Assembly: GCA_018711275.1 (NCBI GenBank)
Contig: DVIN01000017.1
Span: 1-64,000, forward strand
Length of the DNA: 64,000 bases
Direction of reading: 5' to 3'
From: Candidatus Pullilachnospira intestinigallinarum
Lineage (GTDB): Bacteria; Bacillota; Clostridia; Lachnospirales; Lachnospiraceae
Shown: positions 7,089 through 15,567 of the stretch, piece after piece
Numbering within the stretch: the first letter of the stretch is position 1
Layout of the letters: each line of letters opens with the position of its first letter
Position numbers and translations under genes: made by a program
Notes under the pieces: model-generated
The model's database searches: none
What the model saw: the letters and a program-made list of their open reading frames with translations, nothing else
What the model was told of the DNA's origin: nothing

Positions 7089-8768
7089 TCAGGCTGTCGT
7101 CTCCGTCTGTTCCGGAAAATCCAGCGTGATACTGGTTCCCTTTCCCGGCTGGCTGTCCAGACGGATTTCCGCCTGATGCATCATGGCGCCGTGTTTCACA
7201 ATGGAAAGTCCCAGACCGGTGCCTCCTGTTTCCCGGGAATGACTCTTGTCCACCCGATAGAACCGTTCAAAGATCCGGTCCTGATCTTCTTTGGCAATAC
7301 CGATTCCGCCGTCACTGACCTTCCAGAGCTTCCGCCCGTCCTTCCGGCTCATCTGAATATGGATCCATCCGCCCTCCACGTTATATTTAATGGCATTATC
7401 TGTCAGATTGTAAAGCATCTCGTAAAGGATATGACGTACGCCGTATACCTCCCCGCATGTTCCCTGCATTTCGATGGAGACCCCGCGTTTTTTTGCCACG
7501 TTCTCCAGTGTCTGCATGATATCTCTGGTCAGTTCTCTCAGATCCACCCACTCATAAGGCATTTCACTGCTCTTTTCATCCAGCTTGGAAAGCTGAATAA
7601 TATCCTCCACCAGATTGGTCAGACGAGTGGCTTCCTGATGAATTCTGGAAGCAAATTCCGGGATATCCTTCGGCTGTACCATGCCATTCTGGATCAGCTC
7701 CGCATAACCGGATATGGACATCAAAGGTGTTTTCAGTTCATGAGACACATTGGCGGAAAATTCCCGGCGCATCTGCTCCGCCTCTGTTTTCTCCGTCACA
7801 TCCCAGATCAGAATCACCGCACCCTGAGTCTTTCCGTATATTTTTACCGGATTGGCCAGAACCTGGTAGCTTCTTTTTCCCATTTCAATGACTGTCTCGC
7901 TGTGTTCTCCCTGCAGCGCCTGTTCCATCACCCGTTTCACCTCCCGGTCCCGGCTGACGCGGCTGATGGACTTATTCACACAGTCCTCCGCCCGCACATG
8001 GAAAAACTGCTGAGCAGCTTTATTGATGGAGAGCACCTCTGTCTGATTGGTGATCACCAGTCCGTCCTTCATATTTTCCGTGATGGCCAGATATTCTTCA
8101 TGGTTTGCTTTCAGCTCCTGCAGCTGATGATCTATCTGCCGATTCTGTTCGTGAACTCTCACCAGCAGAGGCCGCAGCTCTTCATATTCCACATGGCGCA
8201 GCGGATGGGCCAGATCCATCTGATTGATGGGCTCAATCAGTTTTGTGGTCTGTCTCTGAATCACAAAAAAGGCCACCACCACAATACCGATCACCAGAAT
8301 TCCCAGAAGCGTAATACTGGACTGCAGCGTCATAAACACGGAATCCGTGGTCCTTGCCACCCGGAGAATCGTCCCGTCCGACAGCCGCTCCGCATAGTAA
8401 AAAGTCTGTTCCGCCAGTGTTTCCGAATAGCGGATAGCTTCACCCTGCCCTGTTTTCATGGCTTCCTCAATTTCCGGCCGGTCAGAGTGATTTTCCAGAT
8501 CATCGGCATTTTCCGCCGAATCAAAAAGCACCGTACCGTCACTGGCGATCAGAGTAATTCTGCTGGATGCCAGCTGGCCCACCCCTTCCGTCAGGTAATC
8601 CCGGGAAGTATTTTCCAGGGCGATCCGGATATATTCGGCCTCATTGCGTACCCCCTGCATCATGTATCCGTTGAACCGGTTATACATCACCAGGCTGACC
8701 GCCAGAAATGTGATAAGAATGGAACAGGTAAGCAGCACTCCCACCTGGTTCAGAATCTTCTGTTTCAT
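7089..8768 (-). CDS. phoR: PhoR-type sensor histidine kinase
   Basis: 559 residues. Membrane segment 1 (about 8-30), an extracytoplasmic sensor region (30-150), membrane segment 2 (about 152-172), a HAMP-like linker, a PAS domain (about 225-325), then HisKA with FSANVSHELKTPL (phospho-accepting His about 343) and the ATPase domain with NLTDNAIKYN, DGGIGI and GGTGLGLSIV. This is the architecture of Firmicute PhoR/PnpS phosphate-stress kinases. The start overlaps the response regulator stop by four bases, and the Na/Pi transporter heads the operon, which supports a role in phosphate sensing. Ligand specificity is inferred from context. Confidence 0.88.
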   Translation of the reverse strand: MKQKILNQVGVLLTCSILITFLAVSLVMYNRFNGYMMQGVRNEAEYIRIALENTSRDYLTEGVGQLASSRITLIASDGTVLFDSAENADDLENHSDRPEIEEAMKTGQGEAIRYSETLAEQTFYYAERLSDGTILRVARTTDSVFMTLQSSITLLGILVIGIVVVAFFVIQRQTTKLIEPINQMDLAHPLRHVEYEELRPLLVRVHEQNRQIDHQLQELKANHEEYLAITENMKDGLVITNQTEVLSINKAAQQFFHVRAEDCVNKSISRVSRDREVKRVMEQALQGEHSETVIEMGKRSYQVLANPVKIYGKTQGAVILIWDVTEKTEAEQMRREFSANVSHELKTPLMSISGYAELIQNGMVQPKDIPEFASRIHQEATRLTNLVEDIIQLSKLDEKSSEMPYEWVDLRELTRDIMQTLENVAKKRGVSIEMQGTCGEVYGVRHILYEMLYNLTDNAIKYNVEGGWIHIQMSRKDGRKLWKVSDGGIGIAKEDQDRIFERFYRVDKSHSRETGGTGLGLSIVKHGAMMHQAEIRLDSQPGKGTSITLDFPEQTETTA

Positions 8769-9439
8769 TCCTCATCTCCCATCCGGTAACCTACCCCCCG
8801 CACAGTCTCAATAAAGGAACCGGCCTCTCCCAGCTTCTGGCGGAGTGTACGGATATGCACGTCCACCGTCCGGGTCTCCCCGTCAAAATCATAACCCCAG
8901 ATTCTGGTCAGCAGCTGATCTCTGGTCAGTACAATCCCTTTGTTTTCCATCAGATACCGGAGCAGTTCAAATTCTTTGAGCGTAAGCTCCACCTTTCTTC
9001 CGTTTTCCGTCACCTCATGCCGGTCCACGCAAACACGCAGCTTCCCCTGCACCAGATCTTTCTCCTCCGTCTGAGGCGCCCTGCGTCGCAGCACCGCTTT
9101 TACACGGGAAATAAACTCCATCATCCCAAAGGGTTTTGTGATATAATCATCCGCGCCGCCGTCAAGACCCTTTACTTTGTCAAACTCTGCGCTTTTGGCA
9201 GTAACCATAATCACCGGAATATCTCTGGCTGACGGCATCTGTTTCAGTTTTTCCAGAATCGTATAGCCGTCTTCCCCCGGCAGCATGATATCCAGCAGGA
9301 TCAGTTCCGGCATCTCCCGGGTCAGTTCCCTAAACAGCTGCTCCCCGTTTTCCAGCCCCTTTGCCGAAAATCCCGTGGAGGTCAGGGTATAAACCAGCAG
9401 CTCCCGAATATTTCTCTCGTCTTCCACACAGTAAATCAT
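8765..9439 (-). CDS. phoP: OmpR/PhoB-family response regulator
   Basis: 224 residues: receiver domain (about 1-115) with the acidic pair ED (6-7), phospho-acceptor Asp at about 50 in LLDIMLPGEDG, Thr in VTAK and Lys in ITKPFG. A winged-helix DNA-binding domain follows (RGVGYRMGDEE at the end). It is the cognate regulator of the overlapping kinase. The site GAGAGGTGA precedes the ATG. It probably binds the direct repeats upstream of the transporter (11292-11331). Confidence 0.9.
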   Translation of the reverse strand: MIYCVEDERNIRELLVYTLTSTGFSAKGLENGEQLFRELTREMPELILLDIMLPGEDGYTILEKLKQMPSARDIPVIMVTAKSAEFDKVKGLDGGADDYITKPFGMMEFISRVKAVLRRRAPQTEEKDLVQGKLRVCVDRHEVTENGRKVELTLKEFELLRYLMENKGIVLTRDQLLTRIWGYDFDGETRTVDVHIRTLRQKLGEAGSFIETVRGVGYRMGDEE

Positions 9440-9462
9440 TTTGCGTCACCTCTCACTTTCTT

Positions 9463-11226
9463 TTACGGCAGTATATACTTTTCCTGCATCTCGGAAACTT
9501 TTCCCCGGAAAAATCCATCGTCTTCATATTTCATGGTATCCAGATACTCATGGGTATCGTACACATCCTCCTTCACCTGCGAGATGCATACCGCAATATT
9601 GGAGCAATGATCTGCCACCCGCTCCAGGCTGGTGGTGATATCCGCCAGGGAAAATCCCAGTTCAATGGTACACTCCCCATCTCTGAGGCGGCGGATATGA
9701 CGCCGGTTCAGTTCCCGGTTCAGTTCATCAATCACTTCTTCCAGCGGTTCGATGGCCTGGGACAGCCTGGTATCCTGTGAGACAAACACCTCAAAGGTAC
9801 TGTTGACAATATCCTGCACCGCCCGCATCAGAACCTTCAGCTCACGTCCTGCTTTTTCCGAAAATTTTACCCCATTCTCCTGCATTCTCCGGCAGGATTC
9901 CATAATATTAAATGCATGATCGGAAATTCTCTCAAAATCGCAGATGCAGTGCAGCAAAATCGACAGCGTATGGCTGTCCTCTTCTGTCAGGTTCTTCCGG
10001 CTCAGTTTAATAAGAAAACTTCCCAGCTCATCCTCATATCGATCCACAACCGTTTCCAATTCACCGATTTTCTTCACTCGCTCCGGTGAATATTCCATCA
10101 CCAGATCCATGGCTTCAAACAGATTCTCTCTGGCTCTCTGCGCCATCAAAACAGCCGCCTGTCGACTCTGTTCTATGGCAAAAGCCGGGGCTCCCAGAAA
10201 CCGTTCATCCATAATCTGTACTTTCTGCCGGGGACGCGGTTCCACACTGGCGCCGTCCTTCACCGTCATACAGGCCAGTTTTTCCAGGCCGCCGGCAAAA
10301 GGCAGAATGAGAATTGCGGTAATCAGATTAAACAGGGTATGCGCCGCCGCAATTCCCACGGGACTGGCAGCAGCCGTAAAAAACGGAATATTCCAGAACG
10401 AATTCAACAGATAAAAGGCTGCCAGCAGCACCACCGAACCGATCAGATTAAAATACAGATGCATCGCCGCCGCCCGCTTGGCATTCTTACTGGCCCCTGC
10501 CGCGGAAATCAGCGCGGATACACAGGTTCCGATATTACCTCCCAGGATAATGGGAATCGCGGCACTGTAAGTCACTGCGCCGGTGACGGAAAGAGCCTGC
10601 AAAAGTCCTATCGAAACTGTGGAGCTCTGCAGAATCGCGGTCAGAATCGCCCCCGCGACAATTCCCAGAAAGGGCGCGGAAAAGGCAAGAAACATTCCCT
10701 GGAATTCCGGCATTTCTCCCAACGGCCTCACTGCCTCTGTCATGGTATTCATGCCAAACAGCAGGATGGAAAATCCCATCAGGATTAACCCTGCATCCTT
10801 TTTCTTTTCACTCTTCACAAAAAACAGCCAGATCACACCCACCGCCGCCAGAAGCGCGCCGAAGGCGGAGGGGCTGCACATCCGGCTCCAGAAGCTGTTT
10901 CCTCTCAGGCCGCACAGACTCAGAATCCAGGAAGTCGCCGTAGTTCCCACGTTGGCTCCTATAATAATTCCTGCCGCCTGGGTCAGTTCCATAATGCCGG
11001 AATTTACAAATCCCACAACCATCACGGTGGCAGCCGCAGACGACTGCAGCAAAGCCGCCACCCCGGCTCCCAGAAGCGCCGCTTTCGGCGGACTGGACGA
11101 AGGTTTTTCCAGCAGACGTTCCAGCCGCCCCCCCGACACTTTTTCCAGACTGCGGCCCATAAGCCGGATTCCATAAAGAAAAAGTGCGAGTCCGCCGATC
11201 AGACTCAATACATCAAAAATATCCAT
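9463..11226 (-). CDS. Na/Pi cotransporter family protein with C-terminal PhoU-like domain
   Basis: 587 residues. The N-terminal about 310 residues are hydrophobic and contain the inverted Na/Pi repeats with the marks LLQSSAAATVMVVGFVNSG and ILQSSTVSIGLLQALSVTG. From about 330 on there is a soluble helical PhoU-like region (ESCRRMQENG, LERVADHCSNIAVCI). Such proteins move inorganic phosphate with sodium; the PhoU-like tail is thought to couple transport to regulation. It is the first gene of a transporter-phoP-phoR operon and has a GGGAGGAG ribosome site directly before the start. Direction of net transport cannot be told from sequence. Confidence 0.9.
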   Translation of the reverse strand: MDIFDVLSLIGGLALFLYGIRLMGRSLEKVSGGRLERLLEKPSSSPPKAALLGAGVAALLQSSAAATVMVVGFVNSGIMELTQAAGIIIGANVGTTATSWILSLCGLRGNSFWSRMCSPSAFGALLAAVGVIWLFFVKSEKKKDAGLILMGFSILLFGMNTMTEAVRPLGEMPEFQGMFLAFSAPFLGIVAGAILTAILQSSTVSIGLLQALSVTGAVTYSAAIPIILGGNIGTCVSALISAAGASKNAKRAAAMHLYFNLIGSVVLLAAFYLLNSFWNIPFFTAAASPVGIAAAHTLFNLITAILILPFAGGLEKLACMTVKDGASVEPRPRQKVQIMDERFLGAPAFAIEQSRQAAVLMAQRARENLFEAMDLVMEYSPERVKKIGELETVVDRYEDELGSFLIKLSRKNLTEEDSHTLSILLHCICDFERISDHAFNIMESCRRMQENGVKFSEKAGRELKVLMRAVQDIVNSTFEVFVSQDTRLSQAIEPLEEVIDELNRELNRRHIRRLRDGECTIELGFSLADITTSLERVADHCSNIAVCISQVKEDVYDTHEYLDTMKYEDDGFFRGKVSEMQEKYILP

Positions 11227-11276
11227 ATACTCCTCCCTCTGATTTTTTCGCGTGTTTTCCTGTTTTTCGTTTCCTT

Positions 11277-11331
11277 ATTATAGGAAACCATTGTAAAGTT
11301 CTCATCGGGCCCAATGTTAAATCTGTGTAAA
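11277..11331 (-). promoter_or_regulatory. Pho-box-like repeats and -10 element of the phosphate operon
   Basis: On the minus strand TTTACA (11326-11331), five bases, TTAACA (11315-11320), then TTTACA (11292-11297) and TATAAT (11277-11282). No -35 hexamer lies at the usual spacing. In Bacillus, PhoP binds TT(A/T/C)ACA repeats spaced about 11 bases apart in place of a -35 box. The arrangement here fits an activator-dependent promoter autoregulated by the adjacent response regulator. Confidence 0.55.
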
Positions 11332-11382
11332 GTAATTTTGAAAAAGCCCGATTTTAAGGGAGTTTTTTGTTTTACATGGATT

Positions 11383-12312
11383 TTACTTTTCACTCAGTTT
11401 CTCTTTTACAAACTGAAGAATATCCCGGTAGACCTGCTCCTTCTGTTTTTCATTCAGAATTTCATGGCGCATCCCGTCATATAACTTCGCAGTCACATTC
11501 CGGTATCCCATATGGCGCAGATGCTCCACCGCCTGGTCAAAGCCTTTTACGCCGCCGATGCAGGGATCCTGGCGTCCTGCCACGAAAAGTACCGGAAGAT
11601 CCGGATGATCACACTTTCCTCCCCGCGCAGAGTAGGTCTCTTCCATCAGGGAAAACAGGGTCTGATATCCGTCCACCGTAAATGTAAATCCACAGTACGG
11701 AGAAGCATCATACGCCGCCACTACCTCGGGATCTGAACAGCACCAGGCAAAACGGCTGTTCTCTCCGGCAAATTTCCAGGCATACGGCCCAAAGGAAAGA
11801 GCTTCTATCAGCTTTGCCCGGTGTCTGGAACCGAACAGGCACTGTTCCGCCGCCGCCAGCAGTTTTCCTGCTCCCAGAAGAGGATTTCTTCCGGGAGAGC
11901 CGCAGACCACCAGCAGATTGATCTCCTGATCGTATCGTTTCAAAAAGGTCCGCACCACCAGAGAGCCCATACTGTGTCCCAGCAAAATCACCGGCCTGCC
12001 GGGCCACCTTTTTTTCATCACTGCCAGGATCTGGCGGGTGTCCTCCACCAGCGCCATTTTGCCCGCCCCGTACATATATCCCAGATCCTCCCGGGAACGG
12101 ACACTTTTTCCATGCCCCCGGCAGTCATGAATCACTGCCGCATACCCCTGCTTTGCCATAAACCGCATAAAGGGGAGGTATCGCTCTTTATACTCTGACA
12201 TTCCATGGTGAATCTGGAAAATCCCCCGCACCGGTCCCTCCGGAATCACTGTGAGAACCTCAAGCGCCAGTCCGTCCTGGCCGGAACGAATTTTTTCATA
12301 CTGTTCTTTCAT
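11383..12312 (-). CDS. Alpha/beta hydrolase, lysophospholipase/monoacylglycerol lipase type
   Basis: 309 residues, a serine hydrolase of the Hydrolase_4 group. HHGMSEYKERY and DCRGHGKS lie in the first third, the nucleophile elbow GHSMGS has its Ser at about 114, the acid is in VAGRQDPCIGG, and the catalytic His is in DGMRHEIL. Relatives cleave one acyl chain from lysophospholipids or monoglycerides. No signal peptide, so cytoplasmic. It follows the small membrane protein gene, from which it is separated by two hairpins. Confidence 0.88.
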   Translation of the reverse strand: MKEQYEKIRSGQDGLALEVLTVIPEGPVRGIFQIHHGMSEYKERYLPFMRFMAKQGYAAVIHDCRGHGKSVRSREDLGYMYGAGKMALVEDTRQILAVMKKRWPGRPVILLGHSMGSLVVRTFLKRYDQEINLLVVCGSPGRNPLLGAGKLLAAAEQCLFGSRHRAKLIEALSFGPYAWKFAGENSRFAWCCSDPEVVAAYDASPYCGFTFTVDGYQTLFSLMEETYSARGGKCDHPDLPVLFVAGRQDPCIGGVKGFDQAVEHLRHMGYRNVTAKLYDGMRHEILNEKQKEQVYRDILQFVKEKLSEK

Positions 12313-12344
12313 CAGCCTGCACCGTCCTTACATTCTGTCTGACA

Positions 12345-12421
12345 GCATAAGGCGCATTTTTGCGCGCCTTATGCCCGGAAGCAGAAACAGGACGGCCTGT
12401 TGATGCCGTCCTGATTTCTGC
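12345..12421 (-). other. Two tandem hairpins between genes
   Basis: Hairpin one has arms 12381-12396 and 12405-12421 (GCAGAAA-CAGGACGGC, one bulge). Hairpin two has perfect 11-bp arms GCATAAGGCGC (12345-12355) and GCGCCTTATGC (12364-12374). In the direction of transcription neither has a clean T-tract, so termination, attenuation and transcript stabilisation are all possible. Confidence 0.6.
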
Positions 12422-12426
12422 TTGTT

Positions 12427-12738
12427 TTATTTGCGGGAATAATTTTTGCTGAACGCGCCCATTCCCACCAATGCGCCCACGGCAATCAGAAGACACAGAA
12501 GCATCATCCATTGATTGTCCGAATACAGCGCAATGATCACCTCATCAATGGCCAGCACGCCCACAAACACACCCATGGCCCTGCTGTACCGTTTCTTTTC
12601 TTTCTCTCCCCAGCGTTTTTCTTTTCTTCTTCCGCCGTTGATGGCCTTCAGAATAAATTCTCCTTTTCCCAGGAGCAGAATCACGCTGATGGTGGCCAGA
12701 ACAGCCGCCAGCACCCAGTCAAATATTGAACCCAGCAT
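12427..12738 (-). CDS. Small membrane protein, DUF3784-like
   Basis: 103 residues with two or three hydrophobic segments (about 5-24, 53-68, 77-94) and a basic loop with GGRRKEKRWGEKEKKRYSR between the first two. The pattern ILLLGKGEF followed by a charged loop, RAMG and a second hydrophobic block resembles DUF3784 proteins, whose function is unknown; the assignment is tentative. It has its own promoter, divergent from that of apeB. Confidence 0.7.
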   Translation of the reverse strand: MLGSIFDWVLAAVLATISVILLLGKGEFILKAINGGRRKEKRWGEKEKKRYSRAMGVFVGVLAIDEVIIALYSDNQWMMLLCLLIAVGALVGMGAFSKNYSRK

Positions 12739-12788
12739 CTTTTTTCTCCTTATCCGGCCGTCTCTTTTTCGTCCGCTTTCTATTCTGT

Positions 12789-12817
12789 ATTATATCGGTT
12801 TTTGTATGAATTGTCTA
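12789..12817 (-). promoter_or_regulatory. Promoter of the small membrane protein gene
   Basis: Minus strand TAGACA (12812-12817), 17-base spacer, TATAAT (12789-12794). It is back to back with the apeB promoter. Confidence 0.65.
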
Positions 12818-12823
12818 TCTTTC

Positions 12824-12851
12824 TTGAAGATTTTGTTTCATTTGCTATAAT
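12824..12851 (+). promoter_or_regulatory. Promoter of apeB
   Basis: TTGAAG (12824-12829), 16-base spacer, TATAAT (12846-12851). Confidence 0.7.
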
Positions 12852-12920
12852 AGACATATCCCGGGGCCAGACGTTTCCAGCCCCAATATACAACTGTCAG
12901 ACAGAGAAAGAAGGAGTCCT

Positions 12921-14258
12921 ATGAATACTGCACAGATTAATCAGGAACTATTTACTTTTATACGGAACAGCCCCAGCCCCTACCATGCGGTTGCCTCCGC
13001 AGCTGCCATGTTAAAACGCCATGGTTTTCTTCCCCTGAGGGAGCAGGAACCCTGGAAACTCAAAAGCGGCGGCCGGTATTACGTCACCAGAAACCAGTCT
13101 TCCCTGGCAGCTTTCTGTCTTCCCGAATCCGGACGAAGCGCGAAGCCTTCCTTCCACATTATTGCCAGTCACAGCGATTCCCCCACTTTTAAATTAAAAG
13201 AAAATGGGGAGATGACTGTGGAAGACCGGTATACCAGGCTGAATGTAGAGCGTTACGGAGGTTCCATCCTGGCCCCCTGGTTTGACCGTCCCCTTTCCCT
13301 GGCCGGCCGGGTACTCACCGAGGAAAACGGCCATCTGGAAAGCCGCCTGGTCAATCTGGATCAGGATCTGGCCATGATCGTCAATCTGGCCATCCATATG
13401 AACCGAAATATTAACGACGGGTACAAATACAGCGTTCAGACGGATATGCTGCCCCTCATCGGCGGTTCGCATCCGGTATCCGTAAAATCACTGGCTGCCG
13501 CCTCACTGGATCTGCCGGAACGCGCGATCCTTTCCATGGATCTTTTCCTGTATAACCGGATGGAAGGCCGCGTCTGGGGCGCTTCCCGGGAATTCATCGG
13601 TGCTCCCCGGCTGGATGATCTTCAATGCGCCTTCGCATCCTTCCGGGCGATTCTTGGCCCCGTCCATCCGGATCTGATTCCCATGGCAGTGATGTTTGAC
13701 AACGAGGAAGTGGGAAGCCAGAGCCGCCAGGGCGCCTGCTCCACCTTCCTGAAGGATGTGATACGGCGTATCAGCCTGTCCCTGTCATTTACGGAAGAGG
13801 AGTATCTGTGTGCACTGGCCCGCAGTTTTATGGTGTCCGCGGACAACGGACACGCACTCCACCCCAATTATCCGGCAAAATCCAATCCGGGCAGCCATCC
13901 GTATCTGAACGGCGGTGTTCTGATCAAATATGCCGCCAACCAGAAATATACTTCCGACGGTATTTCCAGTGCGATTTTCCGGGCCATCTGCCAGCAGGCC
14001 CAGGTGCCGGTTCAGGTGTTCTTCAACCACTCGGATGTACCGGGCGGCTCCACGCTGGGAAATCTGTCCGCTTCACAGATTTCCATCCCATCCGTGGATA
14101 TCGGAGCGCCCCTTCTGGGTATGCATTCTCCCTATGAGACGGGAGGCGCCGAGGATACCGCCCATCTTCTCGCCGCCATGCAGGCATTTGTTCAAACCCG
14201 CATCGAATATGAAGGCGAGGAAGGTTTTCAGCTTCTTCCCCTGCGGGCAAACCGGTAA
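12921..14258 (+). CDS. apeB: M18-family aminopeptidase
   Basis: 445 residues, normal for M18 metallo-aminopeptidases. Metal ligands and motifs appear in order: SHSDSPTFKLKENG, the downstream NLDQDLAMIVNLAIHMNR, APRLDDLQCAFAS, FDNEEVGSQSRQGA, SADNGHALHPNYP and GGSTLGNLSAS, with HSPYE close to the end. These cytoplasmic dinuclear zinc enzymes form dodecamers and cut acidic or neutral N-terminal residues from peptides. AAGGAG precedes the ATG. Transcribed alone, against most of its neighbours. Confidence 0.93.
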   Translation: MNTAQINQELFTFIRNSPSPYHAVASAAAMLKRHGFLPLREQEPWKLKSGGRYYVTRNQSSLAAFCLPESGRSAKPSFHIIASHSDSPTFKLKENGEMTVEDRYTRLNVERYGGSILAPWFDRPLSLAGRVLTEENGHLESRLVNLDQDLAMIVNLAIHMNRNINDGYKYSVQTDMLPLIGGSHPVSVKSLAAASLDLPERAILSMDLFLYNRMEGRVWGASREFIGAPRLDDLQCAFASFRAILGPVHPDLIPMAVMFDNEEVGSQSRQGACSTFLKDVIRRISLSLSFTEEEYLCALARSFMVSADNGHALHPNYPAKSNPGSHPYLNGGVLIKYAANQKYTSDGISSAIFRAICQQAQVPVQVFFNHSDVPGGSTLGNLSASQISIPSVDIGAPLLGMHSPYETGGAEDTAHLLAAMQAFVQTRIEYEGEEGFQLLPLRANR

Positions 14259-14269
14259 ATCTTTCAAAA

Positions 14270-14297
14270 GACCCGGAGCGGAATCCAGCTCCGGGTC
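14270..14297 (+). terminator. Hairpin after apeB
   Basis: Perfect 10-bp stem GACCCGGAGC/GCTCCGGGTC, eight-base loop, 12 bases past the apeB stop. The T-tract is weak. Confidence 0.55.
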
Positions 14298-14397
14298 TCC
14301 ACAGAAAGCACGGCTTTTCCGGAGTCAGACAGGGGTAGCTTCCCCCTGTCCGCTCAGAGCAACCTGCCCGTCCATGCGGCCGCGCTGAATCTGTCAC

Positions 14398-14429
14398 AAA
14401 AAAAAGGATCCGTCCATCGACAGATCCTT
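14398..14429 (-). terminator. Terminator of tRNA-Gly
   Basis: Minus-strand stem AAGGATC/GATCCTT (14423-14429 with 14404-14410) followed by eight T residues. Confidence 0.75.
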
Positions 14430-14436
14430 CTGTAAG

Positions 14437-14508
14437 AGCACGAGACGGGATTCGAACCCGCGACCCTCGCCTTGGCAAGGCGATACTCCACCACTGAGCC
14501 ACTCGTGC
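14437..14508 (-). tRNA. tRNA-Gly (anticodon GCC)
   Basis: Minus-strand cloverleaf with acceptor GCACGAG/CTCGTGC and anticodon arm TCGCC-TTGCCAA-GGCGA, anticodon GCC decoding GGC/GGT. Stand-alone gene followed by its own terminator. Confidence 0.95.
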
Positions 14509-14645
14509 GTGCTTTGTTCTTCCGAACAAATGATACTATACTATAATTCTTCCCGCTTGTCAACAGAATTTTTCCTTTTTTCAAAGATTTTGGCCGCCGA
14601 CCGGGAAGTCTGCTTTTCTGCCGCTTTCGCAGCGCAGCTTCCCTG

Positions 14646-15410
14646 TCAGGGGCGCAGAATCGCGCTGAGCATATACTGACTGTTGGGGAAATTCTTCTGG
14701 CTGATCTCTTCCAGACGAATGAGATCCACATCCAACCACAACTCCTCTGCCGCCACCATCATGTTGGCGAACATAATCCCAAAGTTCAGTTCATCAAACT
14801 TTCCCAGCCGGTCGCTGGCATGTTTTTTGGAAAATATATGAATCCTGCTGTCAAAGACCACAAAACGCCATGGCTGACTGTTCATGGAGGAGGGTGCCAT
14901 CCGGGCCGCTTCCAGCAGCTGCTTCATCCACTGTCTGGGCATCTCCTTATAGACGCACAGTTCCGCCAGGCTCAGTCTTCTGGCCTCCACCGGTTTTCGC
15001 GTACAGCTTCCCCTGGGTTTTCCAAAAGCCAGCACCGTCATCAGTTTTTTCCCGTCACGCCGCGTATACTTTTTCTTCATCATGGGATTTCCCACAAAAC
15101 AGCTGCCAAGTCCCCTGGTACAGAGATAAAGAGACATCTGCTGCATCAGATAGCCGGCGTTCATCAGTGCCCGGTCCTTTTCCTCCGAGTAAATTGCCAG
15201 ATAATAAGGCGCCCGGATACCGAAAAGTCCCAGAAGATGGTATTCCCCTTTTCTGTTATCCAGAATCACCAGTTCCGTCTCAATTCCTCCAAAAAGGCCC
15301 TTGACTTCATCATACTCATTTAATATATCCTGCAGCATCTGAGGGCTCAGACTCTCCGGCAGATAATTTTTTACAGAGCGTCTGACAAAGATTGCTTCGT
15401 ATAGATTCAT
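14646..15410 (-). CDS. Nitroreductase-family protein
   Basis: 254 residues of the nitroreductase fold. RRSVKNY near the N-terminus is the usual FMN-phosphate-contacting segment, and RMAPSSMNSQPWRFVVF in the second half is the family hallmark. An odd point is the two-lobed layout: an N-terminal lobe with the first motif, a middle region (NAGYLMQQMSLYL...GLGSCFVG), then the Ser-Asn-Gln-Pro-Trp motif late in the chain, as in the putative transmembrane-nitroreductase group (PF14512), although no membrane segment is apparent. Substrate unknown. AAAGGTG precedes the ATG; promoter at 15440-15467. Confidence 0.82.
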   Translation of the reverse strand: MNLYEAIFVRRSVKNYLPESLSPQMLQDILNEYDEVKGLFGGIETELVILDNRKGEYHLLGLFGIRAPYYLAIYSEEKDRALMNAGYLMQQMSLYLCTRGLGSCFVGNPMMKKKYTRRDGKKLMTVLAFGKPRGSCTRKPVEARRLSLAELCVYKEMPRQWMKQLLEAARMAPSSMNSQPWRFVVFDSRIHIFSKKHASDRLGKFDELNFGIMFANMMVAAEELWLDVDLIRLEEISQKNFPNSQYMLSAILRP

Positions 15411-15439
15411 GTGATCACCTTTAACTTTTTTGTAATACT

Positions 15440-15467
15440 ATTGTAACATGCATTTCCATAATTTCAA
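15440..15467 (-). promoter_or_regulatory. Promoter of the nitroreductase gene
   Basis: Minus strand TTGAAA (15462-15467), 16-base spacer, TACAAT (15440-15445). Confidence 0.6.
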
Positions 15468-15495
15468 TGCCTTCCTGAAATTTTTTCTCATTTTC

Positions 15496-15531
15496 TGTGT
15501 CGGTTGGACTCCAGGCAAACCAACCGACACA
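15496..15531. repeat. Perfect 12-bp inverted repeat downstream of pepF
   Basis: Arms TGTGTCGGTTGG (15496-15507) and CCAACCGACACA (15520-15531) with a 12-base loop, 37 bases after the pepF stop. No T-tract in the pepF direction. Probably ends or stabilises the pepF transcript. Confidence 0.6.
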
Positions 15532-15567
15532 AAGTACGCTCTCAAAAATTCTGCCGCAGCAAACAGC

